Source of the DNA: Sipunculus nudus
Lineage: Eukaryota; Annelida; Sipuncula; Golfingiida; Sipunculidae
Length of the DNA stretch: 64,000 nucleotides
Direction: 5' to 3'
Assembly: GCA_026874595.1 (NCBI GenBank)
Contig: JAPPUL010000076.1
Location: 870,001 to 934,000 of the forward strand
Position 1 is the stretch's first letter. Each line of letters starts with the position of its first letter. A program made the position numbers and the translations under genes. Under the pieces are notes generated by a model, which was given only the letters and a program-made list of their open reading frames with translations, ran no database searches and was not told the DNA's origin. Shown one piece after another: positions 1 to 9,100 of this stretch.

Positions 1-1
1 C

Positions 2-82
2 CAAAGAGGGTTTCAAGCGAATTCCAGGATAATAACAACATCAGATCAGATGTTACAAGAGTTATTGACCTTAAAGAGGTAG
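2..82 (+). CDS. flgE: Flagellar hook protein FlgE, C-terminal end (partial)
   Basis: Only the last 26 codons are in the window, read in frame 2 and ending in TAG. The residues QRGFQANSRIITTSDQML are the conserved C-terminal helix of flagellar hook and rod proteins, which packs into the D0 core of the hook. FlgE is preferred over the related FlgG or FlgF because flgE directly precedes flbD and motA in spirochaete fla operons. The neighbouring frame, which runs to a TAA at 103-105, does not resemble a hook protein. Confidence 0.8.
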   Translation, partial: QRGFQANSRIITTSDQMLQELLTLKR

Positions 83-127
83 TAAGGGTTAAATTAAAGT
101 ATTAATGAAGTATAAAAAAAGAAGTAG

Positions 128-331
128 ATGATAAAACTAACAAAGCTAGATAACAATAAAATATATGTAAATCCGCATCAGATGGAGAGTATGGAGAGCA
201 CGCCGGATACAATAATCAAGATGTTATCGGAGCGAAAGGTTATAGTGAAGGAGGGTTGTGAGGAAGTACTTAACCTGATAATCTTATATAGACAAAAGAT
301 AGGGTTATTGGGTAATGACACGACGGTTTAA
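128..331 (+). CDS. flbD: FlbD/SwrD family flagellar protein
   Basis: This 67-residue protein has the typical size and layout of the FlbD family (PF06289, related to SwrD of Bacillus). It has an N-terminal IKLTKLDN-type strand, a central NPHQMESMESTPDT segment and a Lys/Val-rich strand before a short C-terminal helix. The family is linked to swarming and flagellar torque, but its biochemistry is unsettled. It sits between flgE and motA as in Treponema and Borrelia. No signal peptide or membrane segment is visible, so it is probably cytoplasmic. Confidence 0.85.
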   Translation: MIKLTKLDNNKIYVNPHQMESMESTPDTIIKMLSERKVIVKEGCEEVLNLIILYRQKIGLLGNDTTV

Positions 332-479
332 TGTTGTATCAATTGGTATGGTGTTAAAGAGTTGTGCTTATTAGTAAAGTTATAAGTTGTTAGGCATGGT
401 AAAACGTAGCTTAATCAATATGGCTAAGAAATAGAATGGGAAATAAAAAAGAGAAAAGAATATATAGAGGTGGAGCATA

Positions 480-1256
480 ATGGATTTTGGAACAATAGGT
501 GGGATCATAGGTGGAGCGATACTTTTGGTAAGCTCTATATTGTTTACAGGAGGCGATCCTTTAAACTATGCGAACATGGCAGCAGTGTTTACGACGGTAG
601 GAGGGACGATAGCGGCCTTATTTGTAGCATTTCCTATGACAAGACTTTTACAGGTTGGAGTGGTAACACGGCATGCATTCAGGCGAACAACGGAACGAGC
701 TGGTGAGATAATAAATGTACTAGTAAGTTTTTCAGAGAAGGCACGGCGTGAAGGATTGCTTGCATTGGAAGATGACATAGAAGATGTTACGGAACCTTTT
801 TTGCAAAAGGGAGTACATCTGGTGGTAGACGGCACAGACCCTGAGCTTGTAAAAAACATAATGATGACAGATATAGAGAAGATGGAAGCACGACATCAAG
901 AAGGCAAGTCGTTATTTGACATGGCAGGTGTATTAGCCCCTGCATTTGGGATGATAGGGACATTAATAGGGCTTATACAGATGCTTGCAAATCTTACAGA
1001 CAAGGCGTCGATAGGAATAGGGATGGCGCTTGCACTGATAACGACATTATACGGAGCAGTATTATCGAATTTAATATTTCAGCCGATAGCAAGGAAACTA
1101 GCAGTAAAGAGTTACGAGGAGATATTATTAAAGGAGGTTATATTGGAGGGAACGTTATCTATTCAGTCAGGAGATAATCCGCGGATAGTAAAAGACAAGT
1201 TAACATCGTTCTTATCACCTAATGTACGAGAGGCCATAGCGTCTCAGATAGAGTAA
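480..1256 (+). CDS. motA: Flagellar stator protein MotA
   Basis: MotA forms the proton- or sodium-conducting stator with MotB in the inner membrane. The 258-residue protein has four predicted membrane segments (about 2-24, 31-54, 150-172 and 177-201). Its large cytoplasmic loop carries the Arg89-Arg90 and downstream acidic residues that contact FliG in the family. The conserved channel proline is in LAPAFGMIG (Pro154). The ATG follows a GGTGGAG ribosome site. motB follows after about 145 bp of AT-rich, purine-rich spacer. Confidence 0.95.
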   Translation: MDFGTIGGIIGGAILLVSSILFTGGDPLNYANMAAVFTTVGGTIAALFVAFPMTRLLQVGVVTRHAFRRTTERAGEIINVLVSFSEKARREGLLALEDDIEDVTEPFLQKGVHLVVDGTDPELVKNIMMTDIEKMEARHQEGKSLFDMAGVLAPAFGMIGTLIGLIQMLANLTDKASIGIGMALALITTLYGAVLSNLIFQPIARKLAVKSYEEILLKEVILEGTLSIQSGDNPRIVKDKLTSFLSPNVREAIASQIE

Positions 1257-1402
1257 TAGATATGGTAATAGATAGAGTGATAGATGTAAGTGAGGAGTTT
1301 AAAATAAAGTGTATAATTATTATATTATAAGATAAGAAGATAAGATTTAAAGAGTTTAGGAGAGTTTAGGAGAAGAGAGTTTAAGCGATAGGAGATAGCA
1401 AG

Positions 1403-2194
1403 ATGCCTGGTTCAAGAAGACAAGCAAAGAAGCTTTGTCCAAACATGCCGATATGGATGACAACGTTTGCTGACATGACGACATTGCTATTAACATTTTT
1501 TGTGTTAATGTTTACAGTCTCAGAGATAGATGGATATGAGTTAAAGTTAATATTATCTTCATTTGTAGGGTCGTTTGGCGTGATGGAAGGGGGGCTTACG
1601 TTACAACGTGGGCCACTTGCGGAGATGGGACAGATGGTAGAATCACTGCCTGCCAAAAAAGAACTTAGGAAACTTGATAAGGCATTCCAGGAGGCAGAAC
1701 GTGCCTTTAAATCTCAGTTAACAGCAAGGCAGATAAGAATGTCAAGTGATGAGCGTGGGTTAACTATATCGATACCTGGGCAAACTTATTTTGAGCCTGA
1801 TAGTTGGGAGCTTAGAGAAGAGGGGAAAAAGTTGATGGAGAAGATAGCGCAACTAATATTAAATTTGAAGTTTGACTTAAATTATGATAAACAAGTATTT
1901 ATAGAAGGGCATGCAAGCCTTGAGCCTGATACGATAGAGGGACAAGTGGGAGTATCAAGCATATGGGAGAGAAATTTAGATTTATCAACAAATAGAGCGA
2001 AAGTAATAGAGAAGTTTTTTATAAAGGAATATATAGATCAAGGGCTTAAGCCCGTGATAGAGTTAAAGGGACGTAAAAAGAGTCTTTCAAAGTTTGTATC
2101 AAGTGGATATGGAGAATTCCAGCCATTGGAATCGAATGATACACCGGAAGAGCGAGCATGGAATAGGCGAGTTGATATAGTGATAAAAAGATAA
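1403..2194 (+). CDS. motB: Flagellar stator protein MotB
   Basis: MotB partners MotA and anchors the stator to peptidoglycan. The single N-terminal membrane helix (about 19-41) contains the ion-carrying Asp24 in the motif FADMTTLLLTFFV. Residues from about 130 to 263 form an OmpA/MotB peptidoglycan-binding domain, with the IEGHAS strand and a C-terminal RAWNRRVDIVI motif. The ATG has a GGAG site a few bases upstream. The length of 263 residues is normal for the family. Confidence 0.95.
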   Translation: MPGSRRQAKKLCPNMPIWMTTFADMTTLLLTFFVLMFTVSEIDGYELKLILSSFVGSFGVMEGGLTLQRGPLAEMGQMVESLPAKKELRKLDKAFQEAERAFKSQLTARQIRMSSDERGLTISIPGQTYFEPDSWELREEGKKLMEKIAQLILNLKFDLNYDKQVFIEGHASLEPDTIEGQVGVSSIWERNLDLSTNRAKVIEKFFIKEYIDQGLKPVIELKGRKKSLSKFVSSGYGEFQPLESNDTPEERAWNRRVDIVIKR

Positions 2195-2263
2195 AAGATA
2201 GAAGAAAAGATATAAGAAAAGATAGAAGAAAAAAGATAAAAAGAGGAAATAGGAGGTTTTTTT

Positions 2264-2824
2264 ATGCCTGTAGAAGATGAAGGATTACTTGAAGGTGATG
2301 AAGAATTAAAAGATGAAGAAGAAGAGAAGAAGCGAGGAAGTTTTTGGGATAAATGGGTAAAGATACTTCCGTACATAGGGATATTTCTAGCAGTAATATT
2401 AGTAAGTGTTGTTAGTGCAATACTTGTTTTTGAATTTAAGGAAAAAAGAGAAGAGGTTTTACCAACACGCGAAGTGTTAAAGCAAATATCAGCACCTCGA
2501 GCAGTATATATGATCCCAGAATTTAAACTTGCGCTTGACAAAAAAGATGAAGATAATATAACAACAATAGTGCAGGTAAAGCTTGGTCTTGCATATGAAG
2601 ATAAGAATCAAAGGATATTGGATGAGATAATAAAGCGTAAGGAACAAATACGCGATAAAGTACAATATGTAATAGCAAAAAGGAGTTATGAAGATATAAG
2701 TACAGCTCGAGCTCGAGAAGAAATATTAAAGAGTGATTTGTTATATTCAATAAATAACATATTGAATAATGAGATATTGGATGTATACTTTGATACATTT
2801 GTAATATCTCGAGTATCTGGTTAG
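2264..2824 (+). CDS. fliL: Flagellar basal-body protein FliL
   Basis: FliL is a single-pass inner-membrane protein that stabilises the stator. This 186-residue protein starts with an acidic cytoplasmic tail rich in Glu and Asp (residues 3-25). A membrane helix at about 36-58 follows, then a periplasmic FliL domain ending in YFDTFVIS. The start is backed by a strong AGGAGG seven bases upstream. It lies between motB and fliM as in other spirochaetes. Confidence 0.9.
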   Translation: MPVEDEGLLEGDEELKDEEEEKKRGSFWDKWVKILPYIGIFLAVILVSVVSAILVFEFKEKREEVLPTREVLKQISAPRAVYMIPEFKLALDKKDEDNITTIVQVKLGLAYEDKNQRILDEIIKRKEQIRDKVQYVIAKRSYEDISTARAREEILKSDLLYSINNILNNEILDVYFDTFVISRVSG

Positions 2825-2939
2825 GCTAAAATAGAATTAGCTTTATAATGTAAGAATGTGAGTTTTAAGATAAAATTGGAGCTTAGGCGATATTTATTAT
2901 TATGATATTATTAAAACAAATATGTAATGAGGCAGACTA

Positions 2940-3998
2940 ATGACAGAGGTATTATCACAGCAAGAGATAGGAGCATTGTTAACGGCAATATCCACAGGTG
3001 AAGGTGAAGGAGGAGAGGCAGGTGGTGGATATACAAGAGGTGGGCGAAGGGATCGAATGGCACCGCGTAAGCAGGTTAAGATATACGACTTTAAAAGGCC
3101 AGATAAATTTTCAAAGGATCAGATACGCACATTACAAATGATGCATGAAACGTTTGCTCGGCTTACGACAACATCATTATCAGCTCAGCTTAGAACCTTA
3201 GTTCATGTACACGTTGCATCGGTTGACCAGCTTACATATGAAGAGTTTATACTGTCAATTCCAAGTCCAACGACACTTGGTGTTATAAATATGGATCCGT
3301 TAAAAGGTAGTTCAATACTAGAAATAGACCCTGGAATAACCTTTGCAATAATAGATAGATTATTTGGAGGGTCTGGAGAGGCGGCAAAGATGAATCGTGA
3401 ACTTACTGATATAGAGCTTTCCGTAATAGAAGGGATAATAGTAAGAATACTTGGCAATTTACGTGAGGCCTGGAGTAATGTTATAGATTTGCGTCCCAGA
3501 CTTGGCACTATAGAAACAAATCCCCAGTTTGCCCAAATAGTACCGCCTAATGATATGGTGGTATTAATAACTTTGGAGACTAAGGTTGGAGATGTTGAGG
3601 GGATGACTAATTTTTGCATACCGTATATAACCATAGAGCCAATTATATCTAAGTTGAGTGCACAGTATTGGTATTCAAGTATTAGAAAGGGGGCAACACG
3701 TGAGAATTTTAATATACTAAAGGATCGACTATCTAGTATGGAAGTAGATCTTGTTGCGCAACTGGGTAGTGTGGATGTTACGATGCGAGATATTATATGC
3801 CTTAATAAGGGTGATATAATAAAGTTACCAGAAACAAAAGTAAGTGATGAATTATTGTTAAAAGTGGGAAGCAAGGCAAAATTTTACTGTAGGCCTGGTG
3901 TTGTGGGTAAGAAGATAGCTGTGCAGATAGAGCATCCGGTTGAAGAAATTAGTCGGGATGTTTTTGATGTTCTGACAGAAGATGAAGAGGATGAGTAA
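2940..3998 (+). CDS. fliM: Flagellar motor switch protein FliM
   Basis: FliM is the C-ring protein that receives CheY-P and sets rotation direction. The N-terminal LSQQEIGALL (residues 5-14) is the CheY-P binding helix. A Gly-rich linker (about 19-35) follows, then the CheC-like middle domain with the GGSG motif at 143-146. The SpoA domain is at the C-terminus (about 265-340). The length of 352 residues is usual. The CheY encoded at 33.3 kb is a plausible partner. Confidence 0.95.
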   Translation: MTEVLSQQEIGALLTAISTGEGEGGEAGGGYTRGGRRDRMAPRKQVKIYDFKRPDKFSKDQIRTLQMMHETFARLTTTSLSAQLRTLVHVHVASVDQLTYEEFILSIPSPTTLGVINMDPLKGSSILEIDPGITFAIIDRLFGGSGEAAKMNRELTDIELSVIEGIIVRILGNLREAWSNVIDLRPRLGTIETNPQFAQIVPPNDMVVLITLETKVGDVEGMTNFCIPYITIEPIISKLSAQYWYSSIRKGATRENFNILKDRLSSMEVDLVAQLGSVDVTMRDIICLNKGDIIKLPETKVSDELLLKVGSKAKFYCRPGVVGKKIAVQIEHPVEEISRDVFDVLTEDEEDE

Positions 3999-4030
3999 AA
4001 AAAATGCAACGGGCTTTTAAGGAGTAATAC

Positions 4031-5026
4031 ATGGGCACAGGAAGTGAACAAAAAGAGGCATTTGATGGCGTTGTAGGGAGTATAAACCAGAGTGATCTTG
4101 AAGAGCTACAGGAATTTTATAAATATTTATTAGGAGAGACAAAAGATAAGCTTGAGGAGGTGTCCCAAAAGGATGCGTCAATATCAAATGTGCGTGTTAA
4201 GATAAAAAGTACAAGTGAAATAAGGTTTGAACTTGATGGAAAACTAGTCCAGATACAGATAGATTATAATACGGGGATAGTAGGAGATAATACATATATA
4301 ATAAGAGCTCCAGATGCAATTCGGATGGCAGAATTCCTATCAAAAAAGACAAATTTAAAATTTACAGATTTTACATTAGGAGTACTAAGCGATATATTTT
4401 TGTCGTTGGTGGAAGAGGAGAATAAAGAGATAGCAGAAAAGACGGGGAATGGGATAGGCGTTAGTACGCCAAAAATAGATGTACTTGAAAATGCAAGTGA
4501 GATAAATTTTTCTGATGAAAATGAGATGGTAGTAATACAGTTTAGTATAAACTCAGTCGAGACAGCACCAATAACAATAAATCAGATAATATCTATCCAC
4601 TTAGCAAAGGAAATGTTGTCTCATTTTGTAGTGAAGTTCATGCATGATAGAGATGCAGAACGAGTAGTAGGAGATATTAAGGGGGATATATTGTCATCTG
4701 TTATGATAAGACCGATAATGTATCAGGAGCTTGATAGAGTAAAGATATTAGAATCGCCAACGAAAAACATAGCCTTATTATTAGACATATCGATGCAGCT
4801 TACAGTGGAGCTTGGGCGAAGCTGGATGCAAATAAAAGATATATTAACACTTGGTGAGGGGTCTATAATCGAGCTTGACAAGCTTGCAGGAGAACCAGTA
4901 GACCTTTTAGTAAATAAAAAACTTGTAGCAAAAGGAGAAGTTGTTGTAATAGACGAAACATTTGGCGTGCGAATAACAGAAATAGTAATACCGAGAGAAC
5001 ATTTAGAAAGTTTACTGCCAGAATAA
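4031..5026 (+). CDS. fliY: Flagellar motor switch protein FliY/FliN
   Basis: The C-terminal 75 residues (from about 250) form the SpoA/FliN domain, with LLLDISMQLTVELGR followed by the paired strand segment ending in FGVRITEIV. At 331 residues it is much longer than FliN of enterobacteria. The extra N-terminal region, with internal acidic stretches, matches the FliY type of spirochaetes and Bacillus, in which a CheC-like domain may be present. I do not see a clear CheC phosphatase motif, so phosphatase activity is uncertain. Confidence 0.88.
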   Translation: MGTGSEQKEAFDGVVGSINQSDLEELQEFYKYLLGETKDKLEEVSQKDASISNVRVKIKSTSEIRFELDGKLVQIQIDYNTGIVGDNTYIIRAPDAIRMAEFLSKKTNLKFTDFTLGVLSDIFLSLVEEENKEIAEKTGNGIGVSTPKIDVLENASEINFSDENEMVVIQFSINSVETAPITINQIISIHLAKEMLSHFVVKFMHDRDAERVVGDIKGDILSSVMIRPIMYQELDRVKILESPTKNIALLLDISMQLTVELGRSWMQIKDILTLGEGSIIELDKLAGEPVDLLVNKKLVAKGEVVVIDETFGVRITEIVIPREHLESLLPE

Positions 5027-5118
5027 AGTTAAGTAAGAATAAAGTTAAATATAAAAATATCTTGATATTGTATTAAGAAAGTATTATATTAAGAGCATCT
5101 TAAGACGGACTGGGAGTT

Positions 5119-5802
5119 ATGAGATATATCCTGCAGATAGTCTTTATACTATTAATTGTTGTTATAAATGTAAGTTTATATGGGCAAAGAAATAGTATAG
5201 ATGGACCAACTAAGATTGAGGGAACAAAGGGAGCTACAGAAATAGAAAGTAAAAGAAGTGCTGGAGATAATAAAGCTTTAAAAGCATCAAAAAAGAAAGT
5301 ATTTTTGAAAAGGCCAGACGAAGTCAAAACTTCTTTAGATGAAAAAAGAGGAGAGGTACTTGAGGGTGGTAGTCTTTCATTTGTAAAGTCCTTTTTAATA
5401 TTGACAATATGCTTGTTAATAATCCTATTTGGAGTTAGATGGCTTAAGAAAAAGAAGAATAACATCTCAAGAGATGGGGATGAATCTTCGGTATTACGAA
5501 AGATCAAGTCAATAAACGTAAGGGCTAATATGAGTGTTGAGATAGTAGAGATAGGGAATAAGCTTTACGTGCTTGGAGTGGGGGATGATATAAGATTGCT
5601 TTCGATGATAGAAGATGGCGAGGAGATAGAAAGTATCAAAAAAAGCAGTGTATCTGGGGCTAATAAAGGTGATTTTAAGAGTTTATTTTTAACACGTTTA
5701 AAGGTTCCGTATATAGGTAAGGATGCGCTCTCATCAAGAGATAAGCAAGCATTTATGGCAAGTGAGAAGAAGAAGTTGAAGACTTTAGGCGGGCGGTTAT
5801 AG
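5119..5802 (+). CDS. fliO: Flagellar export apparatus protein FliO (FliZ)
   Basis: FliO helps assemble the FliP ring of the flagellar export gate. The protein has an N-terminal hydrophobic signal (residues 1-21) and a Lys-rich spacer. A membrane helix at about 92-109 is followed by a basic WLKKKKN stop-transfer and a cytoplasmic domain with the short strand pairs typical of FliO (VEIVEIGNKLYVLGVGDD). At 227 residues it is longer than the E. coli form. Its place directly before fliP supports the call. Confidence 0.82.
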   Translation: MRYILQIVFILLIVVINVSLYGQRNSIDGPTKIEGTKGATEIESKRSAGDNKALKASKKKVFLKRPDEVKTSLDEKRGEVLEGGSLSFVKSFLILTICLLIILFGVRWLKKKKNNISRDGDESSVLRKIKSINVRANMSVEIVEIGNKLYVLGVGDDIRLLSMIEDGEEIESIKKSSVSGANKGDFKSLFLTRLKVPYIGKDALSSRDKQAFMASEKKKLKTLGGRL

Positions 5803-5931
5803 TAGTATAGAAAGGGTGGTTTGAAATAATAGAAAATATAATAGAAAAAATAAAACAATCGATAATATAGGATACTAGAATCTTAAGTAAGATACTAGAT
5901 GTATTGATTTTGCTTAGGGGAGGGAGCAAAA

Positions 5932-6708
5932 ATGAATAGGCTAAGGGTATTGCTATGCGTACTAATAATTAGTATAAGTGTAGTATTGTCAACAGATACA
6001 TATAGCCAGGAAAATGATAATGTATTATTACCCTCGCTTAATTTTGGGGTAGAATCATCATCAGACCCAACGGACATAGCATTAACCCTGCAGGTTTTAT
6101 TGCTGCTTACGGTATTGAGTCTTGCTCCTGCGATAGTTATGATGACAACGTCCTTTTTAAGGATAGCAATAGTATTTTCGTTTGCCCGTACGGCACTTGC
6201 GCTACAACAAATGCCTCCCAATCAAGTTATAATGGCACTTGCGTTATTTCTAACCTTTTTTATAATGGCACCAAGCTTTAATGAGATATACGAAAACGCC
6301 TATAAACCATTTAAGAACAAAGAAATAGGAGTAGAGGAGTTGTTTGATCGAGGGATAGAGCCGATACGGCAATTCATGTTCAAACAGATAGGCGAGGAGA
6401 ATCGGCAGATATTGGTACCGTTTATCCAGATGAGCAAATTACAGTGGCCAGAGTCGGAGGCAGATGTCCCTACCTATGTATTGATACCGGCCTTTATGCT
6501 AAATGAGCTTAAGAAGGCGTTTTATATGGGGATAATAATATTTGTACCGTTTATAATAATAGATATGATAGTAGCAAGTATTTTGATGAGTATGGGGATG
6601 ATAATGCTTCCGCCTGTTATGATATCGTTGCCATTTAAGATAATATTATTTGTTTTGGTGGATGGGTGGCAACTTTTAGTATCTAAGCTGCTTGAGAGTT
6701 TTGTTTAA
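5932..6708 (+). CDS. fliP: Flagellar export gate protein FliP
   Basis: FliP builds the core of the type III export gate with FliQ and FliR. It has a cleavable-type signal sequence (about 1-26) followed by the conserved membrane block with LTVLSLAPAIVMMTTSF and FSFARTAL. A periplasmic part follows, then the C-terminal helices with MGIIIFVPFIIIDMIVAS and MMLPPVMISLPFK. The length of 258 residues is normal. The ATG has a GGGAGG site upstream. Confidence 0.95.
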   Translation: MNRLRVLLCVLIISISVVLSTDTYSQENDNVLLPSLNFGVESSSDPTDIALTLQVLLLLTVLSLAPAIVMMTTSFLRIAIVFSFARTALALQQMPPNQVIMALALFLTFFIMAPSFNEIYENAYKPFKNKEIGVEELFDRGIEPIRQFMFKQIGEENRQILVPFIQMSKLQWPESEADVPTYVLIPAFMLNELKKAFYMGIIIFVPFIIIDMIVASILMSMGMIMLPPVMISLPFKIILFVLVDGWQLLVSKLLESFV

Positions 6709-6728
6709 GTAATTAAAGAGGGATATAA

Positions 6729-6998
6729 ATGAGTGATGCACTAATAATAAAGATAATGGGCGAGGCAATACTTGAGGTTTTAATAATCTCAGCGCCAATA
6801 CTTGGGATTAGTATGGTAGTAGGGCTTATAATAAGTATATTCCAAACAACAACATCAATACAGGAGCAAACATTAACCTTTGTACCTAAGATAGTAGCTA
6901 TATTTGGAGCGATAGTACTATTTTCTAGTTGGATAATGAATCATATAAGAAACTATACACAAAACTTATATGATGTAATGAGTGTTATAGGGAAGTGA
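6729..6998 (+). CDS. fliQ: Flagellar export gate protein FliQ
   Basis: This 89-residue protein has two membrane helices (about 17-39 and 53-73), as in all FliQ proteins. The family motif ISIFQTTTSIQEQTL lies between them and KIVAIFG follows. It is separated from fliP by 20 bases and from fliR by 4 bases, so the three gate subunits are probably made from one transcript with tight coupling. Confidence 0.95.
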   Translation: MSDALIIKIMGEAILEVLIISAPILGISMVVGLIISIFQTTTSIQEQTLTFVPKIVAIFGAIVLFSSWIMNHIRNYTQNLYDVMSVIGK

Positions 6999-7002
6999 AG
7001 TA

Positions 7003-7770
7003 ATGTGGTATGACTTTTTGATTCCGCATGTAAAGCTTTATTTGTTGGTCTTTGTTAGACTATTTGGTCTTATACTGGTTGCGCCATTTTTTTCAAGTAT
7101 AATGATACCGATGCGTACAAAGGGAGTTCTTGCCATAAGCATAGCATTAGTTTTGTATCCGATATTGGCGAAAGAACTTGATATTACGGTGCCTGAATAT
7201 TACATAGATTATATATTACTTTTGGTAAATCAGCTTATAATAGGACTTTCAATAGGTTTTTTGGTGGCAATAGTATTTGGAGCATTTCAGCTTGCAGGAC
7301 AGATGTTTAGTATACAAATGGGACTTGGGATAAGCGAGGTATTTGATCCGTTATCTCAAATTCACGTACCGCTAGTTGGACAATTTCTAGCCCTTTTGGG
7401 GATACTAATATTTTTGATATTAAATGGGCATATACTTTTAATTGAGGCATTATATACAAGTTTTTTTAAAATATCGGTATTGCCACTTGAAGCAACAAAA
7501 TCGCTAAGTGCTTTATTAGTTGAGAGTTTGGTTGGAATGTTTAGTGTAGCGCTTAAGATATCCTTACCGATCATAGGAACATTATTCATAGTAAGTTTGG
7601 CGATGGGCCTACTTGCAAAGTTTGCACCACAGATGAATATATTGATGTTAGGCTTCCCAATTTATATAATAGTGGGACTAGTAATACTAGTACTTTTAAT
7701 GCCTGCTATATTGGAGGCTGGTAAGTTATTTTTGGGAAGATATTTATATAGCATATTTGAGGTTTTTTAA
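7003..7770 (+). CDS. fliR: Flagellar export gate protein FliR
   Basis: FliR completes the FliPQR export channel. The 255-residue protein is almost entirely hydrophobic, with about six membrane segments. It carries the FliR signatures RLFGLILVAPFF near the N-terminus, QLAGQMFSIQMGLG in the middle and LLAKFAPQMNILMLGFP near the C-terminus. It begins four bases after fliQ. A 183-base spacer with two inverted repeats separates it from flhB. Confidence 0.95.
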   Translation: MWYDFLIPHVKLYLLVFVRLFGLILVAPFFSSIMIPMRTKGVLAISIALVLYPILAKELDITVPEYYIDYILLLVNQLIIGLSIGFLVAIVFGAFQLAGQMFSIQMGLGISEVFDPLSQIHVPLVGQFLALLGILIFLILNGHILLIEALYTSFFKISVLPLEATKSLSALLVESLVGMFSVALKISLPIIGTLFIVSLAMGLLAKFAPQMNILMLGFPIYIIVGLVILVLLMPAILEAGKLFLGRYLYSIFEVF

Positions 7771-7808
7771 TTGTGTTTGGAAGTATATGGAGTTAGTTTT
7801 GGGCAAGT

Positions 7809-7834
7809 AAGAATGGTATATGTTTACTATTCTT
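7809..7834 (+). other. RNA hairpin in the fliR-flhB spacer
   Basis: Bases 7809-7818 and 7825-7834 form a 10-bp stem (one G-U pair) with a 6-base loop. It is followed by a mixed AT stretch rather than a run of T, so it does not look like a classical terminator. It may be an RNA processing or attenuation element, but that is inference. Confidence 0.5.
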
Positions 7835-7874
7835 GTAATTATAAAATAGTATAAGTAAATAAATAAATACCGAA

Positions 7875-7888
7875 GCCTTATATAAGGC
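7875..7888. repeat. 14-bp perfect palindrome in the fliR-flhB spacer
   Basis: The sequence GCCTTATATAAGGC is a perfect inverted repeat 66 bases before the flhB start. It could be a protein-binding site or a second small stem. No known operator is recognised. Confidence 0.4.
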
Positions 7889-7953
7889 AGTTAAGCTAAG
7901 GATTATAGATAATTATAGATAAGGGCAAAAGACGTAATAATGGAGAAAGGGCA

Positions 7954-9096
7954 ATGGAGAAAGGACAAGACAAGAGATTAGAATTAGAGGATCTATTGTT
8001 TTGTATAGATTTGCAATTATTTGCAAAGCCTGAAGATGAGGGTAGGACAGAGGAGCCAACGTTATATAAGTTACGAAAGGCACGAGAAGAGGGGAAGGTA
8101 GTGCGTTCACAGGAGTTGGTATCGTCGGTGGTTTTGCTATCGGTGTTTGCGTCGATGTGGATAATGTCAGATTATATAATAGATAATGTAAAGAACATAT
8201 TTACAAGTACATACGTAAATCTAACAAAGCCAATAAACCAATCTAATTTAGAAGGGTATGTATATAGTTTTGTAGAGATGTTTTTTCTAACTACAGGTCC
8301 CTTTTTCTTAATAAGCGTTGTGATGGCATTTTTGTCGAACGTGGTCCAAGTTGGCTTTCAATTTGCGCCAAAGAGTATGAAAGTAGATTTTAAGAAGGTA
8401 AGTTTCACAGCAAATAAGATGTTCAGTCGGATATTCTTTTCCTCGCAGACATTTACAAATTTAATAAAATCGATAATGAAGGTAGGGGTGGTAACTTTGG
8501 TAGCCTATTTAATAGTATCCTGGCAGAAGGAAGCAATACTAAACACGATAAATATGGATGTAGGGAATGCGTTTAAGATCTTGTCTAATATGATATTCTA
8601 TATAGCATTTATAAGTTGTATAATATTCTTGATATTGAGCGTCCCGGATTACTTTTTTCAGAAGTCAGAACATTATAAAAGCTTAAAGATGACGCGACAC
8701 GAATTGAAGGAAGAGCGAAAGGATACAGAAGGAGATCCGCAGATAAAACAAAGGTTAAGAGAGAGGCAGCGAGAGATAATGAGTCAACGGATGATGGAAG
8801 AGGTCCCGAAAGCGGATGTAGTAATTACAAATCCGACACATTATGCAATAGCGATAAAGTATGAAGAAGCTGAGATGGACGTACCGCTGGTAATTGCGAA
8901 GGGGCAAGGGTACATGGCGTTACGGATAAAAGAGATAGCAAAAGAAAACGATGTACATATGGTAGAAGACAAGGCGTTGGCCCAAAGTTTGTATGAGATA
9001 GTGGAGGTAGGAGATGAGATACCGGTAGAATTTTATCAAGCGGTAGCAGAGGTTCTGGCCTATGTAATAAGATCACGAGAAAAGGTAGGAGTGTAA
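7954..9096 (+). CDS. flhB: Flagellar export protein FlhB
   Basis: FlhB is the substrate-specificity switch of the export apparatus. After a short N-terminal extension with DLQLFAKPEDEGRTEEPT, typical of spirochaete FlhB, four membrane helices lie between about 57 and 235. The cytoplasmic domain contains the self-cleavage site Asn293-Pro294-Thr-His inside VVITNPTHYAIAIKYE. The start at 7954 has a GGAG-type site; an earlier ATG at 7940 is in another frame. The length of 380 residues is normal. flhA follows after 4 bases. Confidence 0.95.
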   Translation: MEKGQDKRLELEDLLFCIDLQLFAKPEDEGRTEEPTLYKLRKAREEGKVVRSQELVSSVVLLSVFASMWIMSDYIIDNVKNIFTSTYVNLTKPINQSNLEGYVYSFVEMFFLTTGPFFLISVVMAFLSNVVQVGFQFAPKSMKVDFKKVSFTANKMFSRIFFSSQTFTNLIKSIMKVGVVTLVAYLIVSWQKEAILNTINMDVGNAFKILSNMIFYIAFISCIIFLILSVPDYFFQKSEHYKSLKMTRHELKEERKDTEGDPQIKQRLRERQREIMSQRMMEEVPKADVVITNPTHYAIAIKYEEAEMDVPLVIAKGQGYMALRIKEIAKENDVHMVEDKALAQSLYEIVEVGDEIPVEFYQAVAEVLAYVIRSREKVGV

Positions 9097-9100
9097 GCTA

